Assembly: GCA_964059195.1 (NCBI GenBank)
Contig: CAXKWD010000006.1
Coordinates: forward strand, 135,220,039 to 135,284,038
Origin: Ectobius pallidus
Taxonomy: Eukaryota; Arthropoda; Insecta; Blattodea; Ectobiidae
DNA length: 64,000 nt
Direction: 5' to 3'
This document shows positions 48,528 through 60,804 of this stretch, in pieces. The notes under the pieces are model-generated. The model did not search any database. It saw only the letters and a program-made list of their open reading frames with translations, and was not told where the DNA came from. The position numbers were made by a program, and so were the translations under genes. Position 1 is the first letter of the stretch, and each line of letters starts with the position of its first letter.

Positions 48528-49644
48528 ATTAAAACCAATTAACATATTTTTGTCCAGAACTAATAAAAATTTTCTTGTAAAGAAATTTCATAATTTATAT
48601 TCTTTAATCCTAACTCGTAGATGAAATCTCGCATTTTTAATTGTGTCATTCTATGATTTTCCCGGTCGTAAAGGCAATGCTAAATTGAATATTTACATAG
48701 ATAGGCTATGAAATCTACGTAAATAAAATATTTAGCCAATACAGCAGACTAAATACACGCACTCTATCTTCCACAGATCTTTTAAAAAACCTTTCTCGAG
48801 AACCTCAGCGGGGGTTTGTGGGCCGAGCCCCCAATGAGCGAAGCGAGTTTTGATATAAAATTATGGGCTATTTTTACTTTATGGGCATGTTCTCTTATAC
48901 TGTTCTTTTACCCTAGACAATTGAATTTAACTCTATTTAGTACTGTGTATGTTTCCTCGTTTCTAAATAATCAGCCTATATGCCAGCTTATGTAATAGAA
49001 AGTTATAACACATTTACTTATAACTTGCATCTAAGGGAAATATTAGGGCAAGCCACATGAGAAATACATGTAATGAAATGTGTACAAGCATTGTTGGCAA
49101 GCCTGGGAAAACAAAATACTGTCGTGTTGAATATGCAAACGTTTTCTCTCGTAGCGCCATGCATAGTCAAAACTTGTGTACAATTCAATTCACTGGATGG
49201 GACGGGCGGAAATGGCATCACCTTCAGCTTTCAAACATCTACTCCAGTACATTTCAAATCTTTTTCTACTAGTCTTTTATCGCCATTGCATTAACCGATC
49301 TTTGTTTTATGCAGATGCAATTACGTGAAACCATTAACTCCAAAGCATTGTTTCTGATTCAGTTCTGCTTTTTATGTCCTCTAGCTCTGTGCAATTTTTA
49401 GAAAGTTCTGTACAATAAAATGCAGAACATACTATTAGCTGGAAAGAAAGGTAAACTGTTAACAGAACGCCTTTGTTTTATATATTTCATGAAAGTTGTG
49501 TTATTTCTTCCGTTTTGCGTGCTAATAGTCTAAGACATTCTCCCAGAAACTGTACTGTCATGTAATGTTAATCTTCCTCTAGAGCCAATAAGACTAGGCA
49601 ATAAATTTTATGCACGTCTAGTTCTCAGCAACTATCTAAATTCT

Positions 49645-49649
<5 letters not shown>
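48528..49649. other. No recognisable gene or confirmed repeat
   Basis: 48800-48855 contains short self-complementary stretches (GGGGGTTTGTGGGCCGAGCC and AGCGAAGCGAG) but no larger element was delimited. Confidence 0.4.
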
Positions 49650-49696
<47 letters not shown>

Positions 49697-49697
49697 G
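49650..49697. repeat. (ATT)n microsatellite
   Basis: Perfect trinucleotide tract. Confidence 0.95.
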
Positions 49698-50400
49698 ACT
49701 CAGATTATTTATTCATTATGCTGAGAATATAACAGGCTCGTTTCCCAATTAGAATATTCTCTTATACTTATTACACCCGTTTTACAATACTAATATTAGA
49801 TATTTCATGTCATACCAAAATTATTTAAACTAATACTACAAATAAAAAACAGATACGGAACAGATCAATACATAAATAATGTAAGAGTTTTTGTGGAAGA
49901 TGTATATCTAAAAAGGGATTTAAATAAATAAAATGACATGGAGTATATTTTAATTATCACTTTTTAAATTATTACTATTTTAAAGTTTTCACATTTCGAT
50001 CGCAGGCTGCTTTTGAATCGCTTATTGTTACTATTAAATATATCTATATTGCCCATTTTGTGCATGATTGTACAGACGGAGCACATTATAAGAGGTGAAT
50101 TATTAAGACGTCCGTGTATGTTATTTCATAAAAGAATTTTGATTTCTTCAAGTTACTGGAGTCATATTTATTTAGACAAGTCACCTTGAGGGCCGCACGA
50201 AAATTATTTACTTTCGACTTATATTATAATAACTTAACCAGTTGCCCTTATCGCTTAGATATAACGCCCGAGAAGGTTATCTTCGTTATTATTGTTTGAT
50301 TGGTAAATTTTATAAGTCTTGGAGAGAAATGTTGTAACGGTACTAATCAAGTGACTGTCATTTGAGCTTGTTTGAAAATAAAATTAGTCTTACACGCCGA
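49698..50400. other. No recognisable gene or repeat
   Basis: Nothing recognised. Confidence 0.4.
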
Positions 50401-50871
50401 AATAGTATATTGCGATACTAGTTTCGTAAGCGGTGCATACGGATCGAGGAAAGAGTTTTTTCAATTTCCGAGATCCGTTATGTGCTTACGGAACGAGTAC
50501 TGCATGCTATTTTTGGCACGATGATTATTTATATTAATTTAATTATATTAATTGAGATAATAGCTGAGAATATTATGTATATACATTATTGAAGATAGAT
50601 GTTATATTTCAGAAAGTGATTCGCATGTGTTGGTTGTTATGGGGACTGAATATTTGTCCTGTTAAAGCCGCCTCAGGAAGGGCCTTGGTTCCGGTCTTCG
50701 ATAAAGGCTTGTATTATGATGGTTTTACGTACGGTACGTGTGCTTTTTGTCATTTTTACAGCACTGAGGTTTCTTTTGTTTCCATAGCAACTAGATTGCG
50801 TGTGGGAATGTCAAGTTACGGTCCACGGCAACAATATTCGTACCACTAATTAGTTACGTCGTGCAAAAAAG
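50401..50871 (+). repeat. Dispersed repeat R4, copy 1, with terminal hairpin
   Basis: Aligns with 52077-52559: both begin ATAGTATATTGCGA, share TTATATTAATTTAATTATAT-like sequence, ATATTATGTATATACA, TTCAGAAAG-GATTCGCAT and GATTGCGTGTGG, and end near GTGCAAAAAAG. A hairpin at 50425-50490 pairs CGTAAGC with GCTTACG and CGGATC with GATCCG. The 86-codon frame inside is probably chance. Class unknown. Confidence 0.7.
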
Positions 50872-52076
50872 TTAGGAACCAAATAGCTAGTCATGCATTC
50901 GTTGTCACAGATGGATGTGGATTTTTTTCATTGTTCAGTTCTGGAAACAAGAGCACATTGCGACCGCTTCTATATGCGCAACTTATGAAGCAGAACTAAG
51001 GACGTCAGTGGCGGCTCATAACCTCACATTCGCAATAATCAATATCGCAAACGGCTTGTTTGAGGACCTATGTTTGCTGGAATTTCTTTGATTCTGTTAT
51101 CTTATACTTTCAACCGTTTAGCTTTGCGCAATTAATTATGATACACCCTGTATATTCAATAAAGGAAACTTTATGCAGGAGGGAATTGAACCCGTACCAA
51201 TGCCTTGCCCGAAATAGTGTGAAATGAGTCGATTGGTCGCTCTTTACGTCTCACATAGTTTATTATGCTAGAACAACACTAAGGAGGCTCAGAGGAAGTA
51301 ATAGAGACGCATCCTATCTGCAGAAGGTTTCCTCATATCATCCAATGTCTGAAAAATTCATGTGTAGTTGTTTTTACAAATACATCGTTGTGCCTCTCTT
51401 ATGGATTCGATTCAAGTAGCAAACTACAGAAACAAGTGCTTGGATAAGACCCAAGTGTTCTCTGTACAGGAAAATTATCTGAATTATGCAGTGAGTAGAT
51501 ATCTCTACGGGATTCGTTTTGTCGTATTACTTTTATTATAAATGAGGAATATATACAAAATATTTCTTACTACTATCAGGCAAAGGATTTCCTTAGGGTT
51601 CATGGAAGTTGTGGCTTCCGGATTTTTACACAATCTGAAACGAATGGTAGAAATTATACCACTGAATATTTTCCAATTCCCAACTACCACCACAAGGATT
51701 AGGAATGTTTTAAATTCTCATCTACCTCATCCAAGACGGAAACCGCGAATAAAGAGGTAACATAACTTAGTTCGCACTTAGAATATGCAGGAGGTACCGA
51801 TTGTACCATAGAAAATCTTTGACGGTGGGTTATGAAAAGGAACGATTTTAATAAATGTTAATTTCTTATATAATATAAAATACTATGTATAATATATGCG
51901 ACATGAGTGACGTAAATTCATCTTTGGAGAATTGAGGAAAAATTTTAAAAGATAAATCGAATTATCGTAAGTCAATGTTAAGAAATCCAAAGGAACTAAA
52001 GAGGTAAGATTGAAACTATAAACTTCAATTAGTAAATACAATTATATTCCATGTTCTGCAATAATAGATGTATATG
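50872..52076. other. No gene recognised; a possible tRNA-like box and a mariner-like end
   Basis: At 51143-51156 TACACCCTGTATAT resembles a Tc1/mariner end without a partner. The minus strand near 51175-51200 contains CGGGTTCAATTCCCTCC, a box-B-like sequence that may belong to a decayed SINE. Confidence 0.35.
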
Positions 52077-52559
52077 ATAGTATATTGCGACACAAGGGCG
52101 GAAAGGCACGTTTACGGGTCGAGGAAACAGATTGAAAACCCGAGGCGCAGCCGAGGGTTTTTAAGTTTTCGAGACCCGTAAATGCCTTTACGGTCCGTGT
52201 GTTGCATGCTATTTTTTGCACGACGGTTACTTATATCAATTTAATTATATTAATTGTGATATTACCTGAAAATATTATGTATATACAGTCTTGAAGAATG
52301 GTGCTTATTTCAGAAAGGGATTCGCATTTGTTATTGTTTATGGCAACCGAATATTTATAAAGCGGGGAGGCCGTGGTCATTTCTGCTCGCAAATAAGCAT
52401 TTGCGGGCGGTAAAGTAACTTTCCGCCCGTCGCCCCTAGCAACAAGTCACTTTCTGCCCGTCGCCCCTAGCAACAAGATTGCGTGTGGTAATGTCAAGTT
52501 ACGATCCATGTAAACAACTTTCGTAAGTAACACTTAACTAGCTAAGGAGTGCAAAAAAG
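52077..52559 (+). repeat. Dispersed repeat R4, copy 2, with longer hairpin
   Basis: Second copy of the repeat at 50401. Its hairpin (52103-52188) pairs TTTACGGGTC with GACCCGTAAA and has an enlarged head around CCGAGGCGCAGCCGAGG. At 52424-52474 a GCCCGTCGCCCCTAGCAACA unit is repeated in tandem. Confidence 0.7.
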
Positions 52560-53329
52560 GTTATACACACATTTGCTGTAAGTAATGCGATAAATAGTGC
52601 AGTAAATTAAATTACCAGCAGTAACTGTTGGAAGATCGATTTTGCAAAACAATATCGTAAAAAAATATTTCCCGCATTGCACCCATTTCTGTTAAATTGG
52701 CATATTAAAGTAAAGAAAATTTTCCCATATAGAGAATTTGATAGAATTTTTTAATTTGGCAATAATTGATTATTCAAATATTGTATGTCATACTTTCTTA
52801 TGAATTGTAAAATACTTTTACCATGTAATCTAAATTAGGCCCATTACTCTTAATCATCAAACCTCTCTTTCTACTCAAACACGACTCAAGACGTCTGTTC
52901 TCTTCACATGATATCCCTTTCTTTGAAGGGAAAGGAAAGTCGTTGATGCCTTGTAAATATTTTCACGTTAATTAATCCCTTAAATGGAATATAGTTTCAC
53001 TGGGTAATTCTGCCAGGCTTTTCTTTTTACATCCTCTCTTGGTGTCCTTTTACAGTGTGAACCCTCATCATTACATACCTTGAGATAATTAAACAAGTAT
53101 AGAATCACTCCTGTTAAAGAGACCGAAAAAAAAGTTCACTACTTACCGTAAATTCGTCACAAGCAGAATTCGTCACCTCACAGTAGGTTTAATTCGCCTG
53201 AAAAAGACAAATAGTCACAGTTACAATTCATCTCAGTTGCTTAATTAGTCACAAGTACTTCACTATAATTCCGGTCACGAAAACCATCACTTGGCGGAGA
53301 TTCTCAAATAAAACCGATTGTCTGCTGTC
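52560..53329. other. No recognisable gene or repeat
   Basis: Nothing recognised. Confidence 0.4.
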
Positions 53330-53562
53330 CGAAAGTAATGATTTGTACATGGAAAGGCTTCTCTCTACCTCCACTGAAACATAACCTAAAATGCCGAAAA
53401 TGACCTAAAAATTGCCAAAAAACTATCTCTTGAAAATGACGAAAAATGCAAAAACAAATCGCCCTTATTTAATCAATTATTTCATTATACACATTTATTT
53501 ATATTTAGCTATCTTTTAAACTTCGTAAAAAAAGATGAAAAATCATCAAATGCCTTGCCCTA
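53330..53562. mobile_element. Probable fragment of the TAGGG/CCTAAA hAT-like MITE family
   Basis: The right end, reverse complemented, reads TAGGGCAAGGCATTTGATG. Internal words AACCTAAAATG and GACCTAAAAATTG resemble the other copies. No left end or duplication was found. Confidence 0.4.
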
Positions 53563-54504
53563 GTGATGAATTTCAATTGTGTGACAAACTATCTCTGTGA
53601 CCCACAGCTGTTAGTGGCGAGTTGCCCTTAACCTCCTTCATATTGGTTTACAGGAGAAGGATTTCACTGGTAACCTTAAGGTTACTTTTACATTGATTAG
53701 GCTTACCCATAAATAATCTGTTACGACAAAGTCTGTACAATAAATTGCTATATTTTACGAGTTTAATGCTATGAAGTATGGGGCATATTGGAAATATGTT
53801 ACAGCTACTACTACTACCACTGTACGGAGAGCGCCTGTTTACATTAAATTTTAGCAGGGTTCTGTAATATTGGACCTTGCTCCATATCATGTAATTAATA
53901 TTTAATAAACTAATCTACATCAAAGATGAGGTAAAAAGATAGTTGATTGGTACGTGAAAAAACTGGTAAAATTTAATTAGCACGTTATATGAATTCTGCG
54001 CATTTTGTAAAAAAATTAAATGCATATCAGGCAATTACCAAGTGCCTCAATTTACAGAGAACCCATAAATAATCGCGTAGGATATCCTTTGATAATATTA
54101 AAAAGGTTAAAGTTAATGCATTTAACGAACATTCCATTTTTGTTAATTCATACTTTATACTAGATTTTACGCGTATATTGGTAATCCATGCCACGTTTCT
54201 GATAGGTTAATTTTCTACTAGTAACATGTATGAGGATTATGTAGGAATAAATAGGATAAATGATTTTAGAATTATATATGTATATATCTGCATGTTTGTT
54301 AAACCTATCTTTTGTATTTTACTTCAAAATAATTAAATAAATCTCCATTATCTTACAAGATATTAAAACGTTCTGCCAATTTCCTAAATATTTAATAACA
54401 TATCGAATTTTAAAAACCTGGGATGACGGAAATTATTTAGCTCATGCTGTAGAACAAACATTATGTAGAAATATACTTATACGAGTACTATCATTCTAAT
54501 AGGC
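53563..54504. other. No recognisable gene or repeat
   Basis: Nothing recognised. Confidence 0.4.
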
Positions 54505-54625
54505 GGTGTGCCGTGGCGTAGTGGTTGAGGCACTGCGCTACAAATCGGAAGGTTGCGGATTCGATCCCCGATGAGATTACTGGGATTTTTCAACTGGAGT
54601 CGAGTCAACCTCTAACAGAAATAAG
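54505..54625 (+). mobile_element. SINE family 1, head
   Basis: Box A in GTGGCGTAGTGGTTGAGGCA and box B in GGTTGCGGATTCGATCCCC at normal tRNA spacing, followed by GGGATTTTTCAACTGGAGTC. This is the best preserved head of the family; the body is short. Confidence 0.75.
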
Positions 54626-54927
54626 TACAAAAACTTGATTTACAAACATAGAAAGGTATGAATTAATAATATTTATAGGAAGCACAGAACGTGTTATAAT
54701 TATAATAATGGAAATGTACGAGTTAATAATACAATAATATTGTATAAAATGTTCAGTTAAATTAATTTTAAGGTAAAGTAAATTACTTATACATCTATTA
54801 CTTCAGAGTTTAATATAGAAAATGTTGTAATGATGATAGAAGTGAGTAAATAATTCCAGAAGTAATAATTATATAAATTATTTCTTTTAGCCCAGTTTTC
54901 AGGATGGTTGTTAATAAGTGAATTGAA

Positions 54928-55930
54928 TAGTCTTGGGCTGTAACATGAAGGCTCTTAATTCCAGCAGTAGTAAAATTTTTGGTTCAGTTAATAATTTTAA
55001 TTAATTTCTTCACGCGTTATATTTATGAACTTCTGACCTGAAATTACGTGGAAATTCCATTCTTAAGGAACTGATTTTTTACACATTAGTGACGTTGATG
55101 CTCCGCTTAAAATATTGCATGCAACATTTAATGTAAACAGGAACGTTTTACTAAATTAATAATTATATTTGCACCGCTCTAGTAAAAATAATTAATTATA
55201 AAATCTATATAAAAGTGCGCCGTTAATTCGTAAATATAATTGATATTTCTCAAGCATAAAAAAAGAAAATAATACCTATCATGGACCGTATATTTCTGCA
55301 TTTGTGGGAGGAAAATGCAATTCCGAAATTGCAAACATCGCACTCTCATGCATGGCTGTTCACATGAATTTTCACATGATTGGATTCGCTGTATTTTCAA
55401 TATTGCAGACCCCCCGCTTTTCACAGCCAGGAATCCCAAGCTCGAATGCTGGACATTACTTCCGCATTATTATGCGCAGATATTCACCATCCTACACCCC
55501 ATAGCATGTTGAACATGCAATTATTTCTCAATACTATAATATTACTCACTGTTAACCCTGTCTGTTTTGTCCGCCATGAATATGCGAGAGGCGTTCCAAA
55601 AGTCAGTTTACAAGACATAGAGCGTTGTCGCAAGGCGATTCATGGCTTGTTTTAGCAACAGTATATTACAAGCGTAGCTGTGCATTGCTCATTCAGTGTC
55701 AGCGTAGTGATAATAGGCACTATAATGTGTCGTAAGTCACCAGGAAATTATCTAGGCAACATTGACAAACTTCATTTCCAATAGTAGATAGTATTCGTTC
55801 GCCTCTAGTCTTGGGCCGTAATCTGAAAGCTCTTAATTCCAGCAGTTGTAACATTTTTTGGTTCAGTTAACAATTTTAATTAATTTCTTCGCGCGTTATA
55901 TTCATGAACGTCTTACCTGAAATTACGTGG
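54928..55930 (+). repeat. Direct repeats of about 125 bp enclosing 750 bp
   Basis: 54928-55051 and 55806-55930 are close copies (shared GCTCTTAATTCCAGCAGT, TTTTAATTAATTTCTTC, CCTGAAATTACGTGG). The enclosed stretch has only chance frames and no recognised retroelement motif. They could be LTRs of a very small element or an independent duplication. Confidence 0.7.
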
Positions 55931-56065
55931 GCCGTATTTTATGGAAAATAATATTTTTAATATAAAGCACGCTATTACACGCTAGTGTTAAAATGTATAC
56001 AAGCCACGAAAGAAGTAACAGAAAATTAAAGTTTTTATTTTGCTTATTGTTGCTTATGTTATTAG

Positions 56066-56511
56066 TAGGGGACGGATTTATATGACCTAAAAAATAAGAT
56101 TTATGCATGCAGTTATGACCTAAAAAACATTAAAATATGACTTTACCGCTTACACATTGTGTACATTTTTTTAAAAGTTTCATTACAATACATTTTTAAA
56201 ATATAATGTTAATTATTTAAAATATTTGTAAATTCTCAAAAAGTATCATTATAATGGAAAATTTACAAAATATGATATGGAACTTAAAAATTTCTTTAAC
56301 ATGCACACAAATATGCCAAAAATATGACCTAAATATGCATATTCATACTAAATATGCTACAGTAGTTGAAAATTTCCTAAATATGCAGTTATATGCACAA
56401 CAAAAGTCGTTCCATTTTCACCAGGATGCTTGGAATCGGGTTTAAATTAGTCAGAAACCTGAAATAATGCAAAGGGAAAAAATGTAACATGTCATAGAAA
56501 TCCGCCCCCTA
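56066..56511. mobile_element. hAT-like MITE, TAGGG family, GACCTAAA subtype, perfect 8-bp TSD
   Basis: Ends TAGGGGACGGATTTATATGA and TAGGGGGCGGATTTCTATGA are flanked by GTTATTAG at 56058-56065 and 56512-56519. The words TATGACCTAAA and AAATATG recur inside. No transposase. Confidence 0.88.
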
Positions 56512-56619
56512 GTTATTAGTATTGAGATGATGCATCGTATTTGCTTGATATTAAAATATTTGTGCATATTTCATTAATTTGTCACATTTTAACAGCATTT
56601 TAAATAATATATTAGCTGT

Positions 56620-56884
56620 AATTATACTCTTTTGAGTTACGAGACCATATCAGGAGTTCGGAACCTGTGTGTTTACAGTAGGGTAGGCCATGGAATTATT
56701 GACTGTCAATTATTTTCTATTGCTAGTGTATTTTATGGAATAAATTTTAAATGATATTAATTTAAATTGGTATGATATTGGATGAAATGGTGAGGATGAT
56801 TCCTGGTATGTAAATATCCAATTCGGTGTTTGCCTTTACGACTGGGGAAACCATGAAAAAATCCATGTCAAATTGGTCACCTGC
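56620..56884 (-). mobile_element. SINE family 3 copy, head-truncated
   Basis: Minus-strand body matches 19272-19641 (CCATGGATTTTTTCATGGTT-like, CATACCAGGAATCATCCTCA, CCAATTCGG region). It contains the uninterrupted site that is occupied by a MITE in the copy at 14978-15606. Confidence 0.7.
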
Positions 56885-57964
56885 TTGGTAAATTATAAAT
56901 TTTGTGCATATCTCTGTTAATTCAAACATGTACAGCGTATTTAGCTAAGTGAATGTTTTGAGAAACCGACTGTACAATAGTTGACTGTACATAGCCTAAT
57001 GTTTTCGGAACTGGTTGTATTCAGTTCATTAGTTTTTAATTTAGTGAAATTTTTCCTGAACTGACCTTGCTTTTTAAGCCTTGTAAAATTTTGTAATTTT
57101 GTCAGCTATGGTACTTCACTTTAACTTACTCAGAATGTTATATTTTCTTGCTCAAGAATTTTAACGTAATCCAAGAATGTAAGTTACGTGTATTTGAAAG
57201 TGCTTATATATTTTAAATAATTTATTGCGTACTAAATTAGAAGGTTAAACTTATACGAGAAAATAGGCGGAACATTTAATTTTGACATTGCAGTATAATA
57301 TAAATGTACTGCTGACCATTAAAAGTTCATTAGTTTTTAATTATGTATGGCAGGTGTTATCAATTGCATTATCTCGATTCTAATCTGTTTTCGATAAATA
57401 GAATAGTGATTTGGACTGTTTATGTATTTTACAAACCAACTAATCTACATTTAATCTAGTTGTGATAAATAAACAAACGATTTAGTGTGTTTGTATTCTA
57501 AGCAATCTACTAAAGTGCTTTCGGAACGCTGGAGTAAACACAAATTGACTCGATCACCTGAATACGATCGATTCCAACAGACTCTTAAACTAAGTGTGTC
57601 TAGCTCTAAAATTGTCGAAAAAAGTTTTAAAAACATATAATTAAGATTTATTCGCAATCCGTAGATGCTTTGTTTGTTAGGGTTATTATTTAAAGGGGTC
57701 ATTTAATATTACTTAGGCTTTTACCATCGTTTGTGTACCGGAAGAGGCATGCAATTGTTGCCGGTGTATGAAGGAATTATTTCCGGCGATTTTGTGGGAA
57801 TTTGTGTATAGGTCTATAAATATAAAGTTCCTTATGTTAAAGTGTATTTTTTCCTGTTTAAGGTCATATTCGTTTTTTATTGTATTTTATTTTAAGAAAA
57901 AAAAATATATGCAATATATTCATAAAGCGCTATGAATTTGAGGGGACCATCGACATAATGTATT
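56885..57964. other. No recognisable gene or repeat
   Basis: Nothing recognised. Confidence 0.4.
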
Positions 57965-58300
57965 TTTGGACCAATCGGTAAAAAGATCGCAACAGACTAA
58001 ATGCTCTGAGTTTGATCCCAGGCAGTTGTAGGGATCTTTCTCCTTCCTTTGTATCAAGAATCGATTAGAGGTCGATCCAGCTCTCCGAAAAAATCATCTT
58101 CTGAACTAGCTTTAATATTAACTCCCTTGGGAGGGGGTAAATTGCGGGAGGAGCGCAGTGCCATATTATCGATAGCTTCGCTCTGATAAAAAGACCGTCA
58201 TTAACGAACGTGGGAGCGGCATGCTGACCACATGCCCCTACCTTGCCTTCTGGCCATTGGAGTGTAGAGACTGGTTGTCTATGAACAATATTCCGTCTCT
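57965..58300 (+). mobile_element. SINE family 2-related copy, partial
   Basis: Box-B-like TGAGTTTGATCCCAGG is followed further on by GATAGCTTCGCTCTGATAAA, GACCGTCATTAACGAACGTG and GGCATGCTGACCACATGCCC, the last two shared with SINE family 2. Confidence 0.55.
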
Positions 58301-58357
58301 AACCCAGAATTAGGTTTGATATGAGGTGATTAATATGCCCGTGTATGATTACCATTA

Positions 58358-58614
58358 GATTAGATTAGATTAATGATGGTTAGTGTAAGCCCTTCGGCTT
58401 CTCAACACTGCGACCTTAATGATTCTATCGTGAATACCCTATACCCTATTCTAGCAGTCACCACTTTAATTTAAGGCTTTTTAATATAGCCTATAATTTT
58501 CCTGGGTGATGCCCATTCCTGATCCCGGGGATTTTCCATTATTGGAAAACCCACTACCCGGCCGGGAACGGAACCCGGACCGCCAAGGTGGGAGGCAAGT
58601 ATGGCGGCAGAGCA
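58358..58614 (-). mobile_element. SINE family 6 with 11-bp target-site duplication
   Basis: Perfect duplication GATTACCATTA at 58347-58357 and 58615-58625. On the minus strand the head has box B GGTCCGGGTTCCGTTCCCGG near 58590-58560, and the tail is (TCTAA)n next to the left duplication. The tail and duplication identify a retroposed element; the tRNA-like box A is less clear. Confidence 0.8.
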
Positions 58615-58625
58615 GATTACCATTA

Positions 58626-59131
58626 ATGGTATGAGCAACGAATTTTCCACTTTATGAGGGTGGCAGGGCAGACGTTTTAATCTTTCGAAACAAACAATTA
58701 ATTTTCAAATTCCGGTATATATTCATAAAATTTATAAATTTCACTATTTCTGAATATTTGTCATTTTAAAAATACCTTCGCTATGTGCGAACTATACATT
58801 AAATGTTTCCTATGATTTTTCCCATTCCTAGCATTGTATCCTCCTGGCCAGATAATTCAATATACCCGGAAAGTTTCCAGGATTGAGAGCTCTGGATACC
58901 TGTGGAATGCCTGGGGGATGACGGGGTAGAAGGAGCCTTTCAGTAAAGGTATTTTGCCTATAGGTACATTAAAACGAATCAATTAAATTTTACCTCCAAT
59001 CGTTAATAGAGAAGGCAATACAAAGAAATCGCTCTCAACGATAGCTAAGTAAGCGAATGAGTTAAACATTTTTTTTTAACTTTTCTAAACAAACAGTATA
59101 TAGCATAAAATCTTCTCTGGAGGGTAATAAT
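58626..59131. other. No recognisable gene or repeat
   Basis: Nothing recognised. Confidence 0.4.
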
Positions 59132-59791
59132 TAGGGTTCGGATGTTTATGACATGTCATACTTTTTTCCTGACCTCCATTCTCGCCGGAAGCACAATTTA
59201 AACATGAATTGCACATTTGTTATCCTAATCGGCCGATTTTATTTTGCACATAAAGTGATATTTTGGTAATTTTCATGGTTTTGATAATTTTTCGGTCATA
59301 TTTGTAATTTAACGTCATATTTCAGTTATAAATTCCATAAAAACGCACAATTATGTAGTATGTGCACTAAATTGTCGACTTAATTTTTTTCCGAAAAAGA
59401 GTCAGAAATATTTTTATTTTACTGTGACTGAAATGTGAACCGACAATAATAAGTAACAACAGAATTACCTCTTCCTCCTTGTTGTTAAAAACTTATAATA
59501 GACAAGTTTTAAAATATGTTTAGTGGTAGCTGGAAACAATAACAGATTAGAAATTCTTTACAAGTAAAACTGTAAATCACCTATAAAATTATTAAAAAGT
59601 GATTATCTGATTGAATTAATGTGATGTGATAATTTGGTGTCATTAAACGTTTTAAATTGGAATATTTATTTTTACAAAATACGTTCTTTGTGAGGTCATA
59701 TTTAGGATTTTTGGGTCATATTTAGTCATTTGTAAGGTCATATTTTCAGTCATATTTTCCACTTTTTTAGGTCATAAACATCCGAACCTTA
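59132..59791. mobile_element. hAT-like MITE, TAGGG family, GGTCATATT subtype
   Basis: Ends TAGGGTTCGGATGTTTATGA and TAAGGTTCGGATGTTTATGA with flanking GTAATAAT and GTAACAAT (7 of 8 identical). The word GGTCATATTT or GTCATATT recurs at least seven times inside, most densely in the last 110 bp. Confidence 0.82.
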
Positions 59792-60424
59792 GTAACAATT
59801 TACGTTCAGCCATTTTACATGATTGAAAACGTAAAAGGCAGACTTGTTGATATAAAAGCTGAAAATTTGAAAAAAAGTATTTCCTTCCAAAATAAATAAT
59901 TATTTTTAAACATTTCAAAACATCGAGTTTACGATGCTAGAGCCCTTTTAATTTTATTTCTGTAGAGCTGTGCTTTATTCCTGAAATAAGGACGTTATGA
60001 GTTTCCTCACAAGAGAAATGCCTTACCTATGGTAATGAACTTCCACTCAATTTGATCTCGAGTTGCATAGTTAGCAGTAAGGAAACAGTCTTGAGTGCAG
60101 TGAGGGAATGTACAGACAGGCGCCAGATTGCTGAATAAATTAGCAGCTGAATGTCACACCAACTGATGCTAGCGTTATGAACTTTGAGAAAGAGACGAGA
60201 GAACTTGTCCGCACTGCTTGCTGCTCCTGTATTAAATTAATAACACCAAAACTGTCGGCATGTCGGCATTGATTAGCTGCGTACAGAGCTTGTAGACTGT
60301 GTACGGAACTCTACTGTAGTGGACCAGTGTTAGCTCTACTGGATTGGGCTCTGAAAATAACATTTCCATGAACTGATAAATTCCACTTTTTACCAGAGAG
60401 GGTAAATTTATTCCAAATAGTTAT
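59792..60424. other. No recognisable gene or repeat
   Basis: Nothing recognised. Confidence 0.4.
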
Positions 60425-60432
60425 TCTCCTTA

Positions 60433-60669
60433 CATAGGCATAACCAGGCCGACCATATGGGGGGGGTTATAACATCTGGACCTCCCCAGGGAGAGGGGGG
60501 TTCGGGGGTCCTCCCCCGGAAAATTTTAAAAATTAAGATGCACAATAACTAGTTTTAAGCTTCCCACGCTTTATACTCATATTAAGTAATAATTTATAAG
60601 CAGACTTAAAAAATTGTACAATTTTTCTTTTCTTAATCAAACCCCCAAAACCCCCTCGTTACGCCTCTG
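60433..60669. mobile_element. hAT-like MITE with G-run ends, perfect 8-bp TSD
   Basis: Ends CATAGGCATAACCAGG and (reverse complement) CAGAGGCGTAACGAGG, with the duplication TCTCCTTA at 60425-60432 and 60670-60677. The interior near the ends is GGGGGG- and GGGGGTTCGGGGG-rich. Same type as 8201-8587. Confidence 0.85.
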
Positions 60670-60804
60670 TCTCCTTATACCCTCTAATAAAATACAACAC
60701 ACTGTGTTCTTAACTAGCTTGACCAACTTATTGTGATAACTTTTTTCTTTTGTTGACATTAAAATCAAGCGTTAGGTCTACTTAAGTTTATAGAAAAAGT
60801 TGCA

